Positions 43,770 to 53,485 are shown, counted from the first letter of the stretch. The stretch: DNA of 64,000 nucleotides from CAZZCU01 sp964652825 (GCA_964652825.1 CAZZCU010000002.1:163933-227932); one strand, 5' to 3'. The notes: a model not told the origin generated them from the letters alone. A program made the numbers and translations.

Positions 43770-45044
43770 ATGCATTATCGCCGATACCTTCTCGGAACAC
43801 TCCTCGCTATTTTGGCGCTGACTGCCAATCCAGCACTCGGTGTTGGACCCAACGTCGCCAATGCAACCGGTCATTTCCCCCGCAACCTCGCCCAAGGTAG
43901 TTTCGACATCAGTGTCGTTGTCGAAAATATTCTACCTTCGGATATGACACCAACCACCACCGAGGGCGAACTGTGGGCCCGCATCAAAATCTTCCTGATC
44001 AAGCTCGACGACGACACCGAAGTTCCGCACACCGTCGATCTTAATGGCGAGTTCGGTTATTACCTGCAACAACGCGCTAATTACTCTACTGTTACCAATA
44101 CTGATGGCAACAACGACGTTACTTTCTATCTGAGGGTTTTCGCCACCAACAAGGCCAACGGTCTGCAGAAACTTCTCGATAAAGAAGGCGCTGAGCAAGT
44201 CAGCATCGCCGTTGAATACCATGGGGGCACCGGCAAATCAGACACCCAGGGCAACGACTTCATTATCAAACGAGCCACCGGCGTCGCCAACGCCGCACCG
44301 GATACATTCACCGTCGAGTCAACGCACAAAGGCGTCACTGTGAAATGGGATTATGCTGACAGCATTGCCTACAAAGGCGGTGCTGCTGGCGAGCCCAGTG
44401 GCGCGGTTGTCTATGCGCTTCCCAATAACCAGACCGTCAGCATTCCTGCCAGGGTCTACAATGTTAATCCGGCGTCGGAAACCGATACGACCTGTACCTT
44501 CACGCCCATAGCGGATAGCGGCGAAGCCTGCATTAGCTGTGGCACGCACGCTGGCAACGCCTACTTTAATCTTTCTCGTCTCAACGAAATACCAAGCCTG
44601 CGCTACGTGGGAACCGCCGCCGGCCTGGCCAGTATCGGCAACCTGGATATAGACCAGGAATACGCAGTTTTTATTGCCTACGAACCTGATGGTGTCATGC
44701 ATAGTAGCTGCGAGATCTCTACCGCCAGCAAAAATTACTCATACGCGGAAACCGAAGGCGAAAAGGAGGCCGAGCTGCGCGATCCACGCTGCTTTATCGC
44801 CACCGCCGCCTATGGCCGTGCCGACGATCGCCAGGTACTGGCATTACGCTGGTTCCGCGGCCATGTCCTGCAACAGCTGCCGTTTGGTGCTCCATTAGTG
44901 CGAAGCTACTATCGAGTCAGCCCGCCGATCGCCCGATTCATCGCCAACTCACCGCTGCTGCGTCTAGGCACACGCTTGCTGCTCGCGCCGCTGGTGGGCG
45001 TCGCAGAGATCCTACGTTGGTTTATGGAGCCGACCGCGGCTTAG
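43770..45044 (+). CDS. Secreted protein with CFI-box C-terminal sorting-like domain
   Basis: Protein of 424 residues. A signal peptide ends at about residue 25 (LALTANPALGVG). The middle has beta-rich, fibronectin-like segments (PDTFTVESTHKGVTVKWDY). The C-terminus carries the CFI-box: CFIATAAYG near residue 341, then VLALRWFRGHVLQQLPFG, VRSYYRVSPPIARFI and a final hydrophobic Arg-flanked helix. This C-terminal unit is known from many predicted secreted proteins and is thought to act in membrane association or sorting; its exact job is not settled. It lies 17 bases after the MBL gene. Confidence 0.8.
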   Translation: MHYRRYLLGTLLAILALTANPALGVGPNVANATGHFPRNLAQGSFDISVVVENILPSDMTPTTTEGELWARIKIFLIKLDDDTEVPHTVDLNGEFGYYLQQRANYSTVTNTDGNNDVTFYLRVFATNKANGLQKLLDKEGAEQVSIAVEYHGGTGKSDTQGNDFIIKRATGVANAAPDTFTVESTHKGVTVKWDYADSIAYKGGAAGEPSGAVVYALPNNQTVSIPARVYNVNPASETDTTCTFTPIADSGEACISCGTHAGNAYFNLSRLNEIPSLRYVGTAAGLASIGNLDIDQEYAVFIAYEPDGVMHSSCEISTASKNYSYAETEGEKEAELRDPRCFIATAAYGRADDRQVLALRWFRGHVLQQLPFGAPLVRSYYRVSPPIARFIANSPLLRLGTRLLLAPLVGVAEILRWFMEPTAA

Positions 45045-45058
45045 CACAGGTGCGATCG

Positions 45059-45361
45059 ATGGCGGATAAAAAACCTAAAACCCTTGATCTCCATGGCCTC
45101 ACCGCCAACGAAGCCAAAGACGAAATCCGGCGCTTCCTCGACCGCTTGATCGCCCAAACACACGGCAAATTCACAGTGCGTATTATTACCGGCAAAGGTC
45201 TGCATAGCCGCGACGGCGCCGTCTTGCCGCGCGAGGCGCATCATTTCGTCAGCCAGCGCTACAGTGATCGCATCGTGCGCCTCGACGATTCACCCGCCGA
45301 TGTGTTGCTGGGCGGGATTCCGATTCGTGGGCATTTTGATGTGATCTTGCGCGGTAAATAA
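45059..45361 (+). CDS. Smr-domain protein
   Basis: Stand-alone small MutS-related domain of 100 residues from ATG at 45059. The family motifs are LDLHGLTANEAKDEI and VRIITGKGLHSRDG, with the usual HGxT-type His and GKG loop; these nuclease-like domains nick or bind branched DNA or stalled-ribosome mRNA. It lacks the MutS2 ATPase. It starts 14 bases after the CFI-box gene. Confidence 0.85.
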   Translation: MADKKPKTLDLHGLTANEAKDEIRRFLDRLIAQTHGKFTVRIITGKGLHSRDGAVLPREAHHFVSQRYSDRIVRLDDSPADVLLGGIPIRGHFDVILRGK

Positions 45362-45418
45362 TTCTTCGGGCGGCGCCAGCCATATTTGAGGTTTCCGATA
45401 AGCTGCTTTTACGCTACA

Positions 45419-45456
45419 ACTTAGGTCTTAAGAGCAATAATATCTGAGGCCTAAGT
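45419..45456 (+). promoter_or_regulatory. Inverted repeat ahead of the exonuclease gene
   Basis: ACTTAGG (45419-45425) and CCTAAGT (45450-45456) face each other across 24 bases, the second arm abutting the TTG start at 45458. This could be an operator or a hairpin over the ribosome site. Confidence 0.3.
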
Positions 45457-45457
45457 C

Positions 45458-46144
45458 TTGTCTGAACTTCTCCAGTACACGATGTTCCAGCGGGTTCTGT
45501 TCCCCGATCAGCAGGTTGACAGCCAGGCGGATGTCGCCGCGCTAGTGCTTAATCGAGTCATTCGTTTTCAACCGTTGGCAACCACCATTCTGGCGGATGC
45601 GCCTCTCGTCATCTTCGACTTTGAGACCACTGGCCTTGATGCGCGCGAAGACCGCATCATCGAGATCGGTGCGCAGAAAATTCAAGACGGCAAGGTTGTC
45701 GGTGAATTTTCCACCCTGGTCAAACCGGATATTCCCTTGCCAGTCGCTTCCACACAAATCACCGGCATCACAGAAGAGATGCTGCGCGATCAACCAAGCA
45801 TCGACAAAGTTCTTCTCGAGTTTCTTGATTTCATTCAAGGCAGTTTTTTGGCGGCGCACAATGCCGAGTTTGATATGAGTTTTTTGGTGATAGCTTGCCA
45901 ACGACTTGGCTACCAACTGAACTGGCCGTGTTTTTGTACTTTGAAGTTAGCGCGCGCGCTTCTACCCGAACTTGAATCCAAAAGTTTGGATGCATTAGCC
46001 GGGCATTTCGGTCTTAGTTTTGAAGCACGGCACCGTTCCATTGGCGACGTTAAAGTCACAACCGCCGTGCTCGACAGAATGCTCGCGCGAGAAGGTGAAC
46101 GACTCAGCCAGTGGCAACACTTCGATCCGTACAAAGTCGCCTGA
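45458..46144 (+). CDS. DEDDh 3'-5' exonuclease (DnaQ-like)
   Basis: Protein of 228 residues from TTG at 45458. The three exonuclease motifs are intact: VIFDFETTGLD, AAHNAEFDMSFL and HRSIGDVKVT. The first 50 residues (LLQYTMFQRVLFPDQQVD) form an added N-terminal piece. It could proofread as polymerase III epsilon or act in RNA or repair turnover; no clamp-binding motif can be named. It is followed at 14 bases by the carboxylase operon. Confidence 0.83.
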   Translation: MSELLQYTMFQRVLFPDQQVDSQADVAALVLNRVIRFQPLATTILADAPLVIFDFETTGLDAREDRIIEIGAQKIQDGKVVGEFSTLVKPDIPLPVASTQITGITEEMLRDQPSIDKVLLEFLDFIQGSFLAAHNAEFDMSFLVIACQRLGYQLNWPCFCTLKLARALLPELESKSLDALAGHFGLSFEARHRSIGDVKVTTAVLDRMLAREGERLSQWQHFDPYKVA

Positions 46145-46157
46145 GGTAATAGTTAGC

Positions 46158-47762
46158 ATGCGTATTCAAAGTCAGCTGGACACCGGCAGTGCCACCTACC
46201 AGGAAAATCGCGCGCATTACCTCGCAGCCATCGAAGAACTGGAGAGCAAACTCGCGACCGTGCGTGCCGCGGGTAAACCAAAAAGCAAAAGTGGAAACAG
46301 CGGCAGTGACAAGTTGCCGGCACGTGAGCGGATTCGACGGCTGTTGGATGAGCCGGATGGTTTTCTGGAATTATCGGCGCTCGCTGGCGAAAATCTTTAT
46401 GATGATCCCGTGCCAGCCGGCGGTATCGTCACTGGCATCGGCACCGTTGCCGGTCGCGTGTGCATGATCGTAGCCAATGATTTTGCCGTCAAGGGCGGCA
46501 CCTATTATCCGATTACCGTCAAAAAACATTTGCGCGCACAAGAGATCGCGGCCAAACAACATTTGCCGTGCATCTATCTGGTGGATTCCGGCGGGGCTTT
46601 TCTGCCCAAGCAGGATGAGGTGTTTCCCGATCGCGAGCATTTTGGGCGGATTTTTTACAATCAAGCGCGCATGAGCGCGGCGGGCATACCACAAATCTCA
46701 TCGGTGCACGGTTTCTGCACGGCTGGTGGCGCGTACATTCCGGCGATGTCGGATCAAAGCGTCATGGTCGAGGGCGCGGGTACGATTTTTCTTGCCGGCC
46801 CGCCGTTGGTCAAAGCCGCAACCGGCGAAGATGTTACTGCCGAAGAGCTGGGCGGTGCCCGTGTGCACACAGGCATCAGCGGTGTTGCCGATCACCTGGC
46901 GCAGGATGATGCGCACGCACTCGCCATCGTCCGTAATATCGTCAAACATCTGGGCAAATCACAACAGGCGCCGGTAAGTTTGCGCGCACCCGTCGATCCG
47001 TATTATGACTCCGAAGAAATGCTCGGCATTGTTCCCAGTGATCCGCGCAAAGCTTTTGATGTACGCGAAGTCATCGCCCGCACCGTGGATGCTTCGGAGT
47101 TTTTTGAATTCAAAGCCAACTACGGCACGACACTGGTGACTGGCTTCGCACACATTCACGGCGTACCAGTCGGCATCATCGCCAACAACGGCGTGTTGTT
47201 TTCGCAATCGGCATTAAAAGCCACGCATTTTATCGAACTATGCGCACAAGAACGCGTACCGCTATTGTTCCTGCAAAACATCACCGGCTTTATCGTCGGC
47301 AAGCAGGCTGAACACGGCGGCATCGCCAAAGACGGCGCAAAAATGGTGCACGCTGTCGCCAATGCGCGCGTACCCAAACTCACCGTGGTGATCGGTGGCA
47401 GTTACGGCGCCGGCAACTACGGCATGTGTGGCCGTGCCTACGATCCGAATTTCATGTACATGTGGCCGAAAGCCAAAATCGCCGTCATGGGCGGCGAACA
47501 GGCGGCGGAAGTTCTCGTTACCGTCAAGCAGCAGCAACTCGCCCGCGACGGCAAGCAACTAAGCGCCAAAGAGATGCAAAGCATGCGCGAACCGATCTTG
47601 AATAAGTATGCCGCGGAAAGTTCGGCTTATTATGCCTCGGCACGGCTGTGGGACGATGGCATCATCGATCCGCGCCGCACGCGGCAACAACTGGCGATGT
47701 CACTGGCGGCCACGCTCCAGCATGATTGGGAGCGCAGCGCCTTTGGGATTTTTAGAATGTGA
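46158..47762 (+). CDS. mccB: Acyl-CoA carboxylase beta subunit, methylcrotonyl- or geranyl-CoA type
   Basis: Carboxyltransferase half of a biotin enzyme, 534 residues from ATG at 46158. Features include the N-terminal crotonase half (LPARERIRRLLDE, GGTYYPITVKKHLRAQEIA, IYLVDSGGAFLPKQDEVFPD), AGGAYIPAMSD, GGARVHTGISGVADH and the second half (GIIANNGVLF, LLFLQNITGF, GGSYGAGNYGMCGRAYDP, MGGEQAAEVL). The last residues FGIFRM match the MccB/AtuC family. Which substrate it takes, methylcrotonyl-CoA of leucine breakdown or geranyl-CoA of terpene breakdown, is not decided by motifs alone. It starts the operon. Confidence 0.9.
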   Translation: MRIQSQLDTGSATYQENRAHYLAAIEELESKLATVRAAGKPKSKSGNSGSDKLPARERIRRLLDEPDGFLELSALAGENLYDDPVPAGGIVTGIGTVAGRVCMIVANDFAVKGGTYYPITVKKHLRAQEIAAKQHLPCIYLVDSGGAFLPKQDEVFPDREHFGRIFYNQARMSAAGIPQISSVHGFCTAGGAYIPAMSDQSVMVEGAGTIFLAGPPLVKAATGEDVTAEELGGARVHTGISGVADHLAQDDAHALAIVRNIVKHLGKSQQAPVSLRAPVDPYYDSEEMLGIVPSDPRKAFDVREVIARTVDASEFFEFKANYGTTLVTGFAHIHGVPVGIIANNGVLFSQSALKATHFIELCAQERVPLLFLQNITGFIVGKQAEHGGIAKDGAKMVHAVANARVPKLTVVIGGSYGAGNYGMCGRAYDPNFMYMWPKAKIAVMGGEQAAEVLVTVKQQQLARDGKQLSAKEMQSMREPILNKYAAESSAYYASARLWDDGIIDPRRTRQQLAMSLAATLQHDWERSAFGIFRM

Positions 47763-47776
47763 GGTCGGACCAGCAA

Positions 47777-49618
47777 ATGCAAACGCAGAATACTCCGCGA
47801 AAAACAACTTTGCGCATCGGCAACGCCAGCGGTTATTGGGGCGATGATCCCGAGGCACTGGAACGCCAGGTGAATGGCGGTCGTCTAGATTATATCAGCA
47901 TGGATTTTCTCGCCGAAATCACCATGTCGATCATGCAAAAACAACGCGCCCGCGATCCAAACCTCGGTTACGCCCGCGATCTACTGCCGATGTTAGAAAA
48001 AGTTTTGCCCAAATTACTCAGTGACAAAACCTGTCTGATTACCAATGCCGGCGGCGTTAACCCCGCCGCCTGCGCCGCCGCCATCGCCAAGCTGGCGGCG
48101 AGTAAAAATCTGCCCTGCAGCATCGCCATCGTTTATGGCGATGATATTCTACACGATCTGCCGGCTTACACGGCGCAAGGCGTCAGCTTTGACAATATGG
48201 AGAACGGCGCAAAATTCACCGGCGTTGCTGATCGTATCGACGCGGCGAATATTTACTTCGGTGCTGCCGGTGTTGTCGAGGCACTCAAATGGCGACCGGA
48301 TATTGTGATCACCGGACGCGTGACCGATACCGGCATCACCTTGGCGCCCATGATCCACGAATTCGGCTGGAGCATGAGCGATTGGGACAAGCTCGCTTCG
48401 GGAATCGTTGCCGGTCACATGATCGAGTGTGGCGCTCAGGCCAGCGGCGGTAATTTCACTGATTGGCGGCTGGTGCCGAGTTTTCAAAAAATCGGCTTTC
48501 CAATTGTGGAGGCCGAAGCTGATGGTTCTTTTGTGATTACCAAACATCCGGGCAGCGGCGGCCTGGTCAGCGTTGATACCGTGCGCGAGCAACTAGTCTA
48601 TGAAATGGGTAATCCACGCGCTTATATCACTCCGGATGTCATCGCCGATTTTACCTCGATTCAGTTAAAAGCCGCCGGCCCTGATCGCGTGCATGTCAGC
48701 GGCGTACGTGGTTTTGAACCGACACCAACTTACAAAGTCTCGATGGCTTATCGCGATGGCTACAAAGCCCAAGGTGCAATCGTTGTCTCGGGACCTGAGG
48801 CACGCGCCAAAGCCGAGCAGTTCGCCAGGAATTTTTGGGAACGCATCGACGCACCGCTAACCGCCCGGGAAACCGAATATGCCGGCTGGAACGCCTGTCA
48901 TCGCTCCCTCGCACATTATGATGACGGCGCCGAGATTATTTTACGTCTGGGCGCCCGCGCTGAAACCGAAGCACCGCTCAAGGTCTTTGGCAAACACATT
49001 CCGCCGCTGATTCTCAGCGGACCGCCTGGGGTTGCCGTGCTCGGTGGCGTACCCAAAGCTCAAGAAGTCGTGAGCTACTGGCCAGCGCTGCTGCCAAAAG
49101 CACTCATCCAACCGAAAGTCGCGCTTTATACGAATAAACTGGGCGATGCTCACACGGTGACATCAACACAAACCGGCAATTTTAAAAGCGCGGAAGCTGG
49201 GACCCAAACAGCGACGACGGTACAAACTACTCTGCCGCAGGCATTTGCGGAGCATAAACACGAGAACGCCATAGCTCTCACTGAAATTTGTCTCGCGCGC
49301 AGCGGCGACAAAGGTGACACCGCCAATATCGGTGTCCTCGCACGCAGTCCCAAAGCCTATGCGTTTATTCGCGAGTACTTGACAGCTCAACGGGTCAAGG
49401 ATTGGTTTCAAGAACTTTGTGGCGGCAACGTCGTACGCTACGAAGTCCCTAATCTACAAGGCTTGAATTTCTTGCTCGAAAATTCGCTCGGCGGCGGTGG
49501 CACGATGACCCTGCGCACGGATGCTCAAGGCAAAACTTTTGCTCAGGCTCTGCTCCGACAACGCGTCGTGATTCCCAAAGATGTTCTTCAGGATGTAAAG
49601 GCGCACGCAAGTCGATGA
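47777..49618 (+). CDS. AtuA-family protein with C-terminal AtuA-like ferredoxin-fold domain
   Basis: Protein of 613 residues, of the family named after acyclic-terpene utilisation, whose reaction is not known. RIGNASGYWGDDPEALE starts the conserved core; LDYISMDFLAEITMS, ITNAGGVNPAAC and DIVITGRVTDTGI follow. A second domain from about 500 (ALTEICLARSGDKGDTANIGVL) is its usual partner. It is expected to act on the same CoA thioester route as its neighbours. I took ATG at 47777; a GTG at 47759, which overlaps the mccB stop, is possible. It overlaps the hydratase by four bases. Confidence 0.85.
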   Translation: MQTQNTPRKTTLRIGNASGYWGDDPEALERQVNGGRLDYISMDFLAEITMSIMQKQRARDPNLGYARDLLPMLEKVLPKLLSDKTCLITNAGGVNPAACAAAIAKLAASKNLPCSIAIVYGDDILHDLPAYTAQGVSFDNMENGAKFTGVADRIDAANIYFGAAGVVEALKWRPDIVITGRVTDTGITLAPMIHEFGWSMSDWDKLASGIVAGHMIECGAQASGGNFTDWRLVPSFQKIGFPIVEAEADGSFVITKHPGSGGLVSVDTVREQLVYEMGNPRAYITPDVIADFTSIQLKAAGPDRVHVSGVRGFEPTPTYKVSMAYRDGYKAQGAIVVSGPEARAKAEQFARNFWERIDAPLTARETEYAGWNACHRSLAHYDDGAEIILRLGARAETEAPLKVFGKHIPPLILSGPPGVAVLGGVPKAQEVVSYWPALLPKALIQPKVALYTNKLGDAHTVTSTQTGNFKSAEAGTQTATTVQTTLPQAFAEHKHENAIALTEICLARSGDKGDTANIGVLARSPKAYAFIREYLTAQRVKDWFQELCGGNVVRYEVPNLQGLNFLLENSLGGGGTMTLRTDAQGKTFAQALLRQRVVIPKDVLQDVKAHASR

Positions 49619-50475
49619 CCACTAATACCGCCACGCCAACCACTTCGGCAATCGAGCTCAGCTACACACCGGTTCCGGCTACAAACAGCAGCGCCAGTGT
49701 CGCCGTGGTGACTCTCAATCGCCCGGAGGCGGCGAACGCTTTCAGCGGCGACATGATCGAACAACTCACCAAAGCTTTTAAAGCCGTCGGCAAGCAGCCG
49801 GACTGCCGCGCATTGATATTGCGCGGACGCGGCAAAAATTTCTCGGCCGGCGCCGATCTGAAGTGGATGCAGCAAGCAGCGGCGCTCGATTACCGCGCCA
49901 ACTTCGGCGAGGCCAGAGTTTTAAGTCAGATGTTTGATACGCTTTACGAGTTGCCGCTACCGACCATCGCCGTGACGCATGGCGCGGTGTTTGGCGGTGC
50001 CGTTGGTTTGACCGCATGTTGTGACATCAGTATCGCGCTTGACGGCACGAAATTCTGTCTCAGCGAAGTTAAGCTCGGCTTGTTGCCAGCGGTGATCTTA
50101 CCTTATCTTGGTCGACGCATGCAGGTCGGCGCGTTAAGGCGCTATTCATTGACCGGTCGCGTCTTTACTGCCGACGAGGCAAAAACGGCCGGTCTGGTGG
50201 ATACTGTCTGCAAGCCGCGGGATCTGCAAAGCGTTTTACGCGAAGAACTCAATCTGCTGCTCGCCGCCGGTCCGCAAGCACAACGCGAACTCAAAGCCTT
50301 GCATCGCGATTTAATGACGCACCAACTTCAGCAGATGGAACGCACCGCCGCGACCATCGCCAAAGCCCGTACCGGTGATGAAGGCCAAGCGGGACTCAAA
50401 GCCTTCTTCGCGCAACAAACACCACCATGGACGATGACGCTACCAAAAGACTGGTCGGCATATCATGAAACATAA
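49615..50475 (+). CDS. Enoyl-CoA hydratase/isomerase, methylglutaconyl-CoA hydratase-like
   Basis: Crotonase-fold enzyme of 286 residues. The oxyanion-hole motif is LRGRGKNFSAGADLKWMQ, followed by GAVFGGAVGLTACCDISIA and the active region LGLLPAVILPYLGR. The SAGADLKWM motif is typical of the hydratase next to MCC (liuC). Its position between the AtuA gene and the biotin subunit fits that role or the AtuE one. A Thr/Ala-rich N-terminal 30 residues is extra. The start overlaps the AtuA-like stop. Confidence 0.85.
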   Translation: MTTNTATPTTSAIELSYTPVPATNSSASVAVVTLNRPEAANAFSGDMIEQLTKAFKAVGKQPDCRALILRGRGKNFSAGADLKWMQQAAALDYRANFGEARVLSQMFDTLYELPLPTIAVTHGAVFGGAVGLTACCDISIALDGTKFCLSEVKLGLLPAVILPYLGRRMQVGALRRYSLTGRVFTADEAKTAGLVDTVCKPRDLQSVLREELNLLLAAGPQAQRELKALHRDLMTHQLQQMERTAATIAKARTGDEGQAGLKAFFAQQTPPWTMTLPKDWSAYHET

Positions 50476-52504
50476 GCCCATCAAAAAATTGTTTATCGCT
50501 AATCGTGGCGAAATCGCCCGGCGCATCGCACTCAGTTGTCGCAAGCTCGGCATCAAAAGCGTCGCATTATACAGCGGTGAACAACCGCACGCGTTTTTGC
50601 TCGATGCCGTCAGCGAATTTATTCAAGTACCCAGTGAAACTACCGAACTGTATTTAAATCCGCAGCGCATGCTGGAGCTTGCCCGCCAAAGCGGTTGCGA
50701 TGCGATCCATCCGGGTTTTGGTTTTTTGTCGGAAAACGCTGGTTTCGCGCGAGCTTGTAGCGACGCCGGCTTCACCTGGGTGGGACCGACGGCTGATAGC
50801 ATTGCCGCCATGGCCAGCAAAGCCGCTGCGAAAAACCTCGCAGAGAAAGCCGGTGTGCCGATCATTCCGGGATTGGAAAACATCACCTACGATGCCAAGA
50901 AACCCAATCACCAGGCTATCGAGACCTTCGCGCGCAAAGCTGGCTATCCATTGCTGTTCAAAGCCGCACTGGGCGGGGGCGGTAAAGGCATGCGCATCGT
51001 CACCCAGGCGAGTGAGATCCCCGAAGCCCTGCAGCGCGCTGCATCCGAAGGCTTGAATTCATTCGGCGACGGTTCACTGATCGTTGAGCGTTATCTGACC
51101 AAACCACGTCATGTCGAGGTTCAGATTTTCGGCGATCAGCATGGTCACGTGGTGGCTTTTGGCGATCGTGATTGTTCGTTACAACGCCGGCATCAAAAAA
51201 TTATCGAAGAAGCTCCCGCTCCCGACCTGACGCCCGAGACCCGCAAGGCCATGCATGCCGCCGCCATCAAACTGGCAAAAGCCGTCAACTATGTATCAGC
51301 AGGGACGGTGGAGTTTCTGGTGGATTGGTCGGATACCGCACGACAGGCAGCGGCCACGCCGTTTTTCTTTCTAGAGATGAACACGCGTTTACAGGTCGAG
51401 CATCCGGTGACGGAAGAGGTCTTTGGCCTCGATCTGGTTGCATGGCAACTGCGCGTCGCGCAAGGCGAACCACTACCGGATGATTTTGCGCACCGCGCAG
51501 CACGCGGTCACAGCATTGAAGTCCGCATCTATGCCGAAGACACACAGCAGAATTTTTTGCCAGCTCCCGGCCCGGTGCTGGCATTTGTTCCGGCACAAGG
51601 TCCGGGCATTCGCTGGGAGGTCGGCGTCGATACCACGGATACGATCACCGCGGCTTTTGATCCGATGATAGCAAAGCTGATCGCCACTGGCGAAAACCGC
51701 GCGGCCGCTATTGCCCGTTTGCTGCTGGCGCTGGAAGAAACCTTGCTCGCCGGCCCGAAAAATAATTTAAGTTTTCTGCGTGAAGTGTTGCGCGCTTCCA
51801 CGTTTAAAGATGGCGCTATCGCCACCGATTTCATTAAAGCACATGCCGACCAACTGAATCAGACTATCGGCCACCAACAGACTGCGCACGATGATCAATT
51901 GCGAGATACTCTTAAAACCATTGCTGCCCAAGGCATACCAGACAGCATCATCGCAAATGGTGGCCATGTCTCACCCGCAACGATTATCAACAGTGCTTTC
52001 AGCGCGGCAGCGGTTGCGCCTGCCAAGCATCCAGACGGCGCTACGGCAACCAACGTCATGCGGACGCTCAATCAACTGACCAGCCGCTCGCCATTCCTGC
52101 CCCGCACTCAAGTGGCCTACGGCCGTGTTTTACTGGATCGTGGCGGCACCACCCGCGCCTGCTGGTATGTGCTGGCTCGTGCTCCCGATCGGAGCGAAGC
52201 CTGGCTGCTTAGTGATACTTATGCGACCACCGCCATCAATAGCAAGAGTGACAATGGTTCCAGTGGTAAAACCGCCAAGTCTGACGTCCAGGTTACCGCG
52301 CCGGTTCCCGGCAAAATCGTCGCCTTACGGGTTGAAGCTGGGCGAAACGTGGCCGAGGGTGATATCCTCTTGGTCATCGAATCCATGAAGATGGAATTCG
52401 AGATACGCGCAACCCGCGCCGGTACTGTACAGAAAATTTTGCGATCGCAAGGCGAACAAGTCACCGCCGGCGACGTTCTGGTTGTCTTTGAGAAAACCAC
52501 TTAG
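50465..52504 (+). CDS. mccA: Acyl-CoA carboxylase alpha (biotin carboxylase/biotin carrier) subunit
   Basis: Carboxylates biotin and carries it to the beta subunit; 679 residues. The biotin carboxylase part begins KKLFIANRGEIARRIA, then KMLAEKAG-like and GGGGKGMRIV, FGDRDCSLQRRHQKIIEEAP, FLEMNTRLQVEHPVTEEVFG and IEVRIYAED. The carrier domain at the end shows PVPGKIVALRVEAG and the biotin-bearing Lys in ESMKMEF, where Ser replaces the commoner Ala before MKM. It overlaps the hydratase by 11 bases. Named mccA by operon context; geranyl-CoA carboxylase is the alternative. Confidence 0.9.
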   Translation: MKHKPIKKLFIANRGEIARRIALSCRKLGIKSVALYSGEQPHAFLLDAVSEFIQVPSETTELYLNPQRMLELARQSGCDAIHPGFGFLSENAGFARACSDAGFTWVGPTADSIAAMASKAAAKNLAEKAGVPIIPGLENITYDAKKPNHQAIETFARKAGYPLLFKAALGGGGKGMRIVTQASEIPEALQRAASEGLNSFGDGSLIVERYLTKPRHVEVQIFGDQHGHVVAFGDRDCSLQRRHQKIIEEAPAPDLTPETRKAMHAAAIKLAKAVNYVSAGTVEFLVDWSDTARQAAATPFFFLEMNTRLQVEHPVTEEVFGLDLVAWQLRVAQGEPLPDDFAHRAARGHSIEVRIYAEDTQQNFLPAPGPVLAFVPAQGPGIRWEVGVDTTDTITAAFDPMIAKLIATGENRAAAIARLLLALEETLLAGPKNNLSFLREVLRASTFKDGAIATDFIKAHADQLNQTIGHQQTAHDDQLRDTLKTIAAQGIPDSIIANGGHVSPATIINSAFSAAAVAPAKHPDGATATNVMRTLNQLTSRSPFLPRTQVAYGRVLLDRGGTTRACWYVLARAPDRSEAWLLSDTYATTAINSKSDNGSSGKTAKSDVQVTAPVPGKIVALRVEAGRNVAEGDILLVIESMKMEFEIRATRAGTVQKILRSQGEQVTAGDVLVVFEKTT

Positions 52505-52515
52505 GGCTGAAGTAA

Positions 52516-53442
52516 ATGCGTTTTAAACAGTTTATCAATGAAGCCGGTCTGAAAGTTCTTGCCGTCGCCCGCTTGAGTCAATGCGAATACAGCGTCATTC
52601 TTTATATTCTAAACACCGCCGTCTCCGGTCTGGATCATTTCATTACCACTGACACCGAGCTTGCCGGTTTCATCGATTACGATGAGGCGGAAGTACGCGA
52701 GGCACTGACCAGCCTCGTTCATCGCAATATCATTCGCATGAACTACGGTGATTCCAGTCACAGCGGCCGCCAGTCGGTTCGCATCAGTATGCAGTATGAT
52801 CTTAATCGTTGGCAGCTGGATCAAGAACGCAGCGCGACCTCACACGATGCCGTGGTGTTTCCGTTCCGTCGGCATGGTGCCGCAACACTCAAAGTATTGG
52901 ATGGCGAAAAAACCAAAAAAGACGACAAAGCCGATACACCCACCTGGCAGCGGGTTCTAGAGTCGTTCATCGGCGGACGTCACCTTGACGATGACGAAGT
53001 CGCGCGCTCGGAAGAAGAGGCCAAGATTTTGGTGGACACGCACCCGGTTGACCAAATCCTGCTGATGATCCGACATTTCGGCGGCAGAATACCGACCTTG
53101 AGCCTACTCGCCAGCGCCTGGCATCACTATCAAGAGCTCTTCGAGGAAGAGACCCAGAAGGTCGATCTGCTCGGCGCGCGCCAAAAACATCAGGAATTGG
53201 ATGATAAAGTTCGTAAACATGCCGAAGATATTCTGAACAGCCAGCGCCAGGATTTGTCGGAAGAAGAACGTACGGTTCTGCAGATTTTAATTAATCACCG
53301 CCATCCGCGCCGGCAGTTGTTCTGGGCCTATCAAACACGCAACCGCTATCCCAAACTCACAGCATTCTTTGAGGAAATGGCACCGCTGATGCTTGCCGTA
53401 ACCTCAGCTGGTAGCGTCGTCAAGCGACCGACGTTTGACTGA
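52516..53442 (+). CDS. Winged-helix-like protein of unknown function
   Basis: Protein of 308 residues, 12 bases after mccA. The first 110 residues look like a helix-turn-helix/winged-helix unit (LSQCEYSVILYILNTAVSG, ITTDTELAGFIDYDEAEVREAL, SLVHRNIIRM), similar in layout to DnaD or replication-initiator heads. The middle is Lys/Asp-rich linker, and the C-terminal half is charged helix (GARQKHQELDDKVRKHAEDI). No DnaD signature could be matched with certainty. It may be a regulator or replication-related factor. A perfect palindrome follows it. Confidence 0.6.
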   Translation: MRFKQFINEAGLKVLAVARLSQCEYSVILYILNTAVSGLDHFITTDTELAGFIDYDEAEVREALTSLVHRNIIRMNYGDSSHSGRQSVRISMQYDLNRWQLDQERSATSHDAVVFPFRRHGAATLKVLDGEKTKKDDKADTPTWQRVLESFIGGRHLDDDEVARSEEEAKILVDTHPVDQILLMIRHFGGRIPTLSLLASAWHHYQELFEEETQKVDLLGARQKHQELDDKVRKHAEDILNSQRQDLSEEERTVLQILINHRHPRRQLFWAYQTRNRYPKLTAFFEEMAPLMLAVTSAGSVVKRPTFD

Positions 53443-53485
53443 CATCATGCTTTGCATTGTGCGTGCCTCTAATGCTAAAAGATGA

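Noticed and set aside
46020..46157. Longer mccB start at 46020
   Set aside because: This overlaps the exonuclease gene in another frame; ATG at 46158 gives the family N-terminus.
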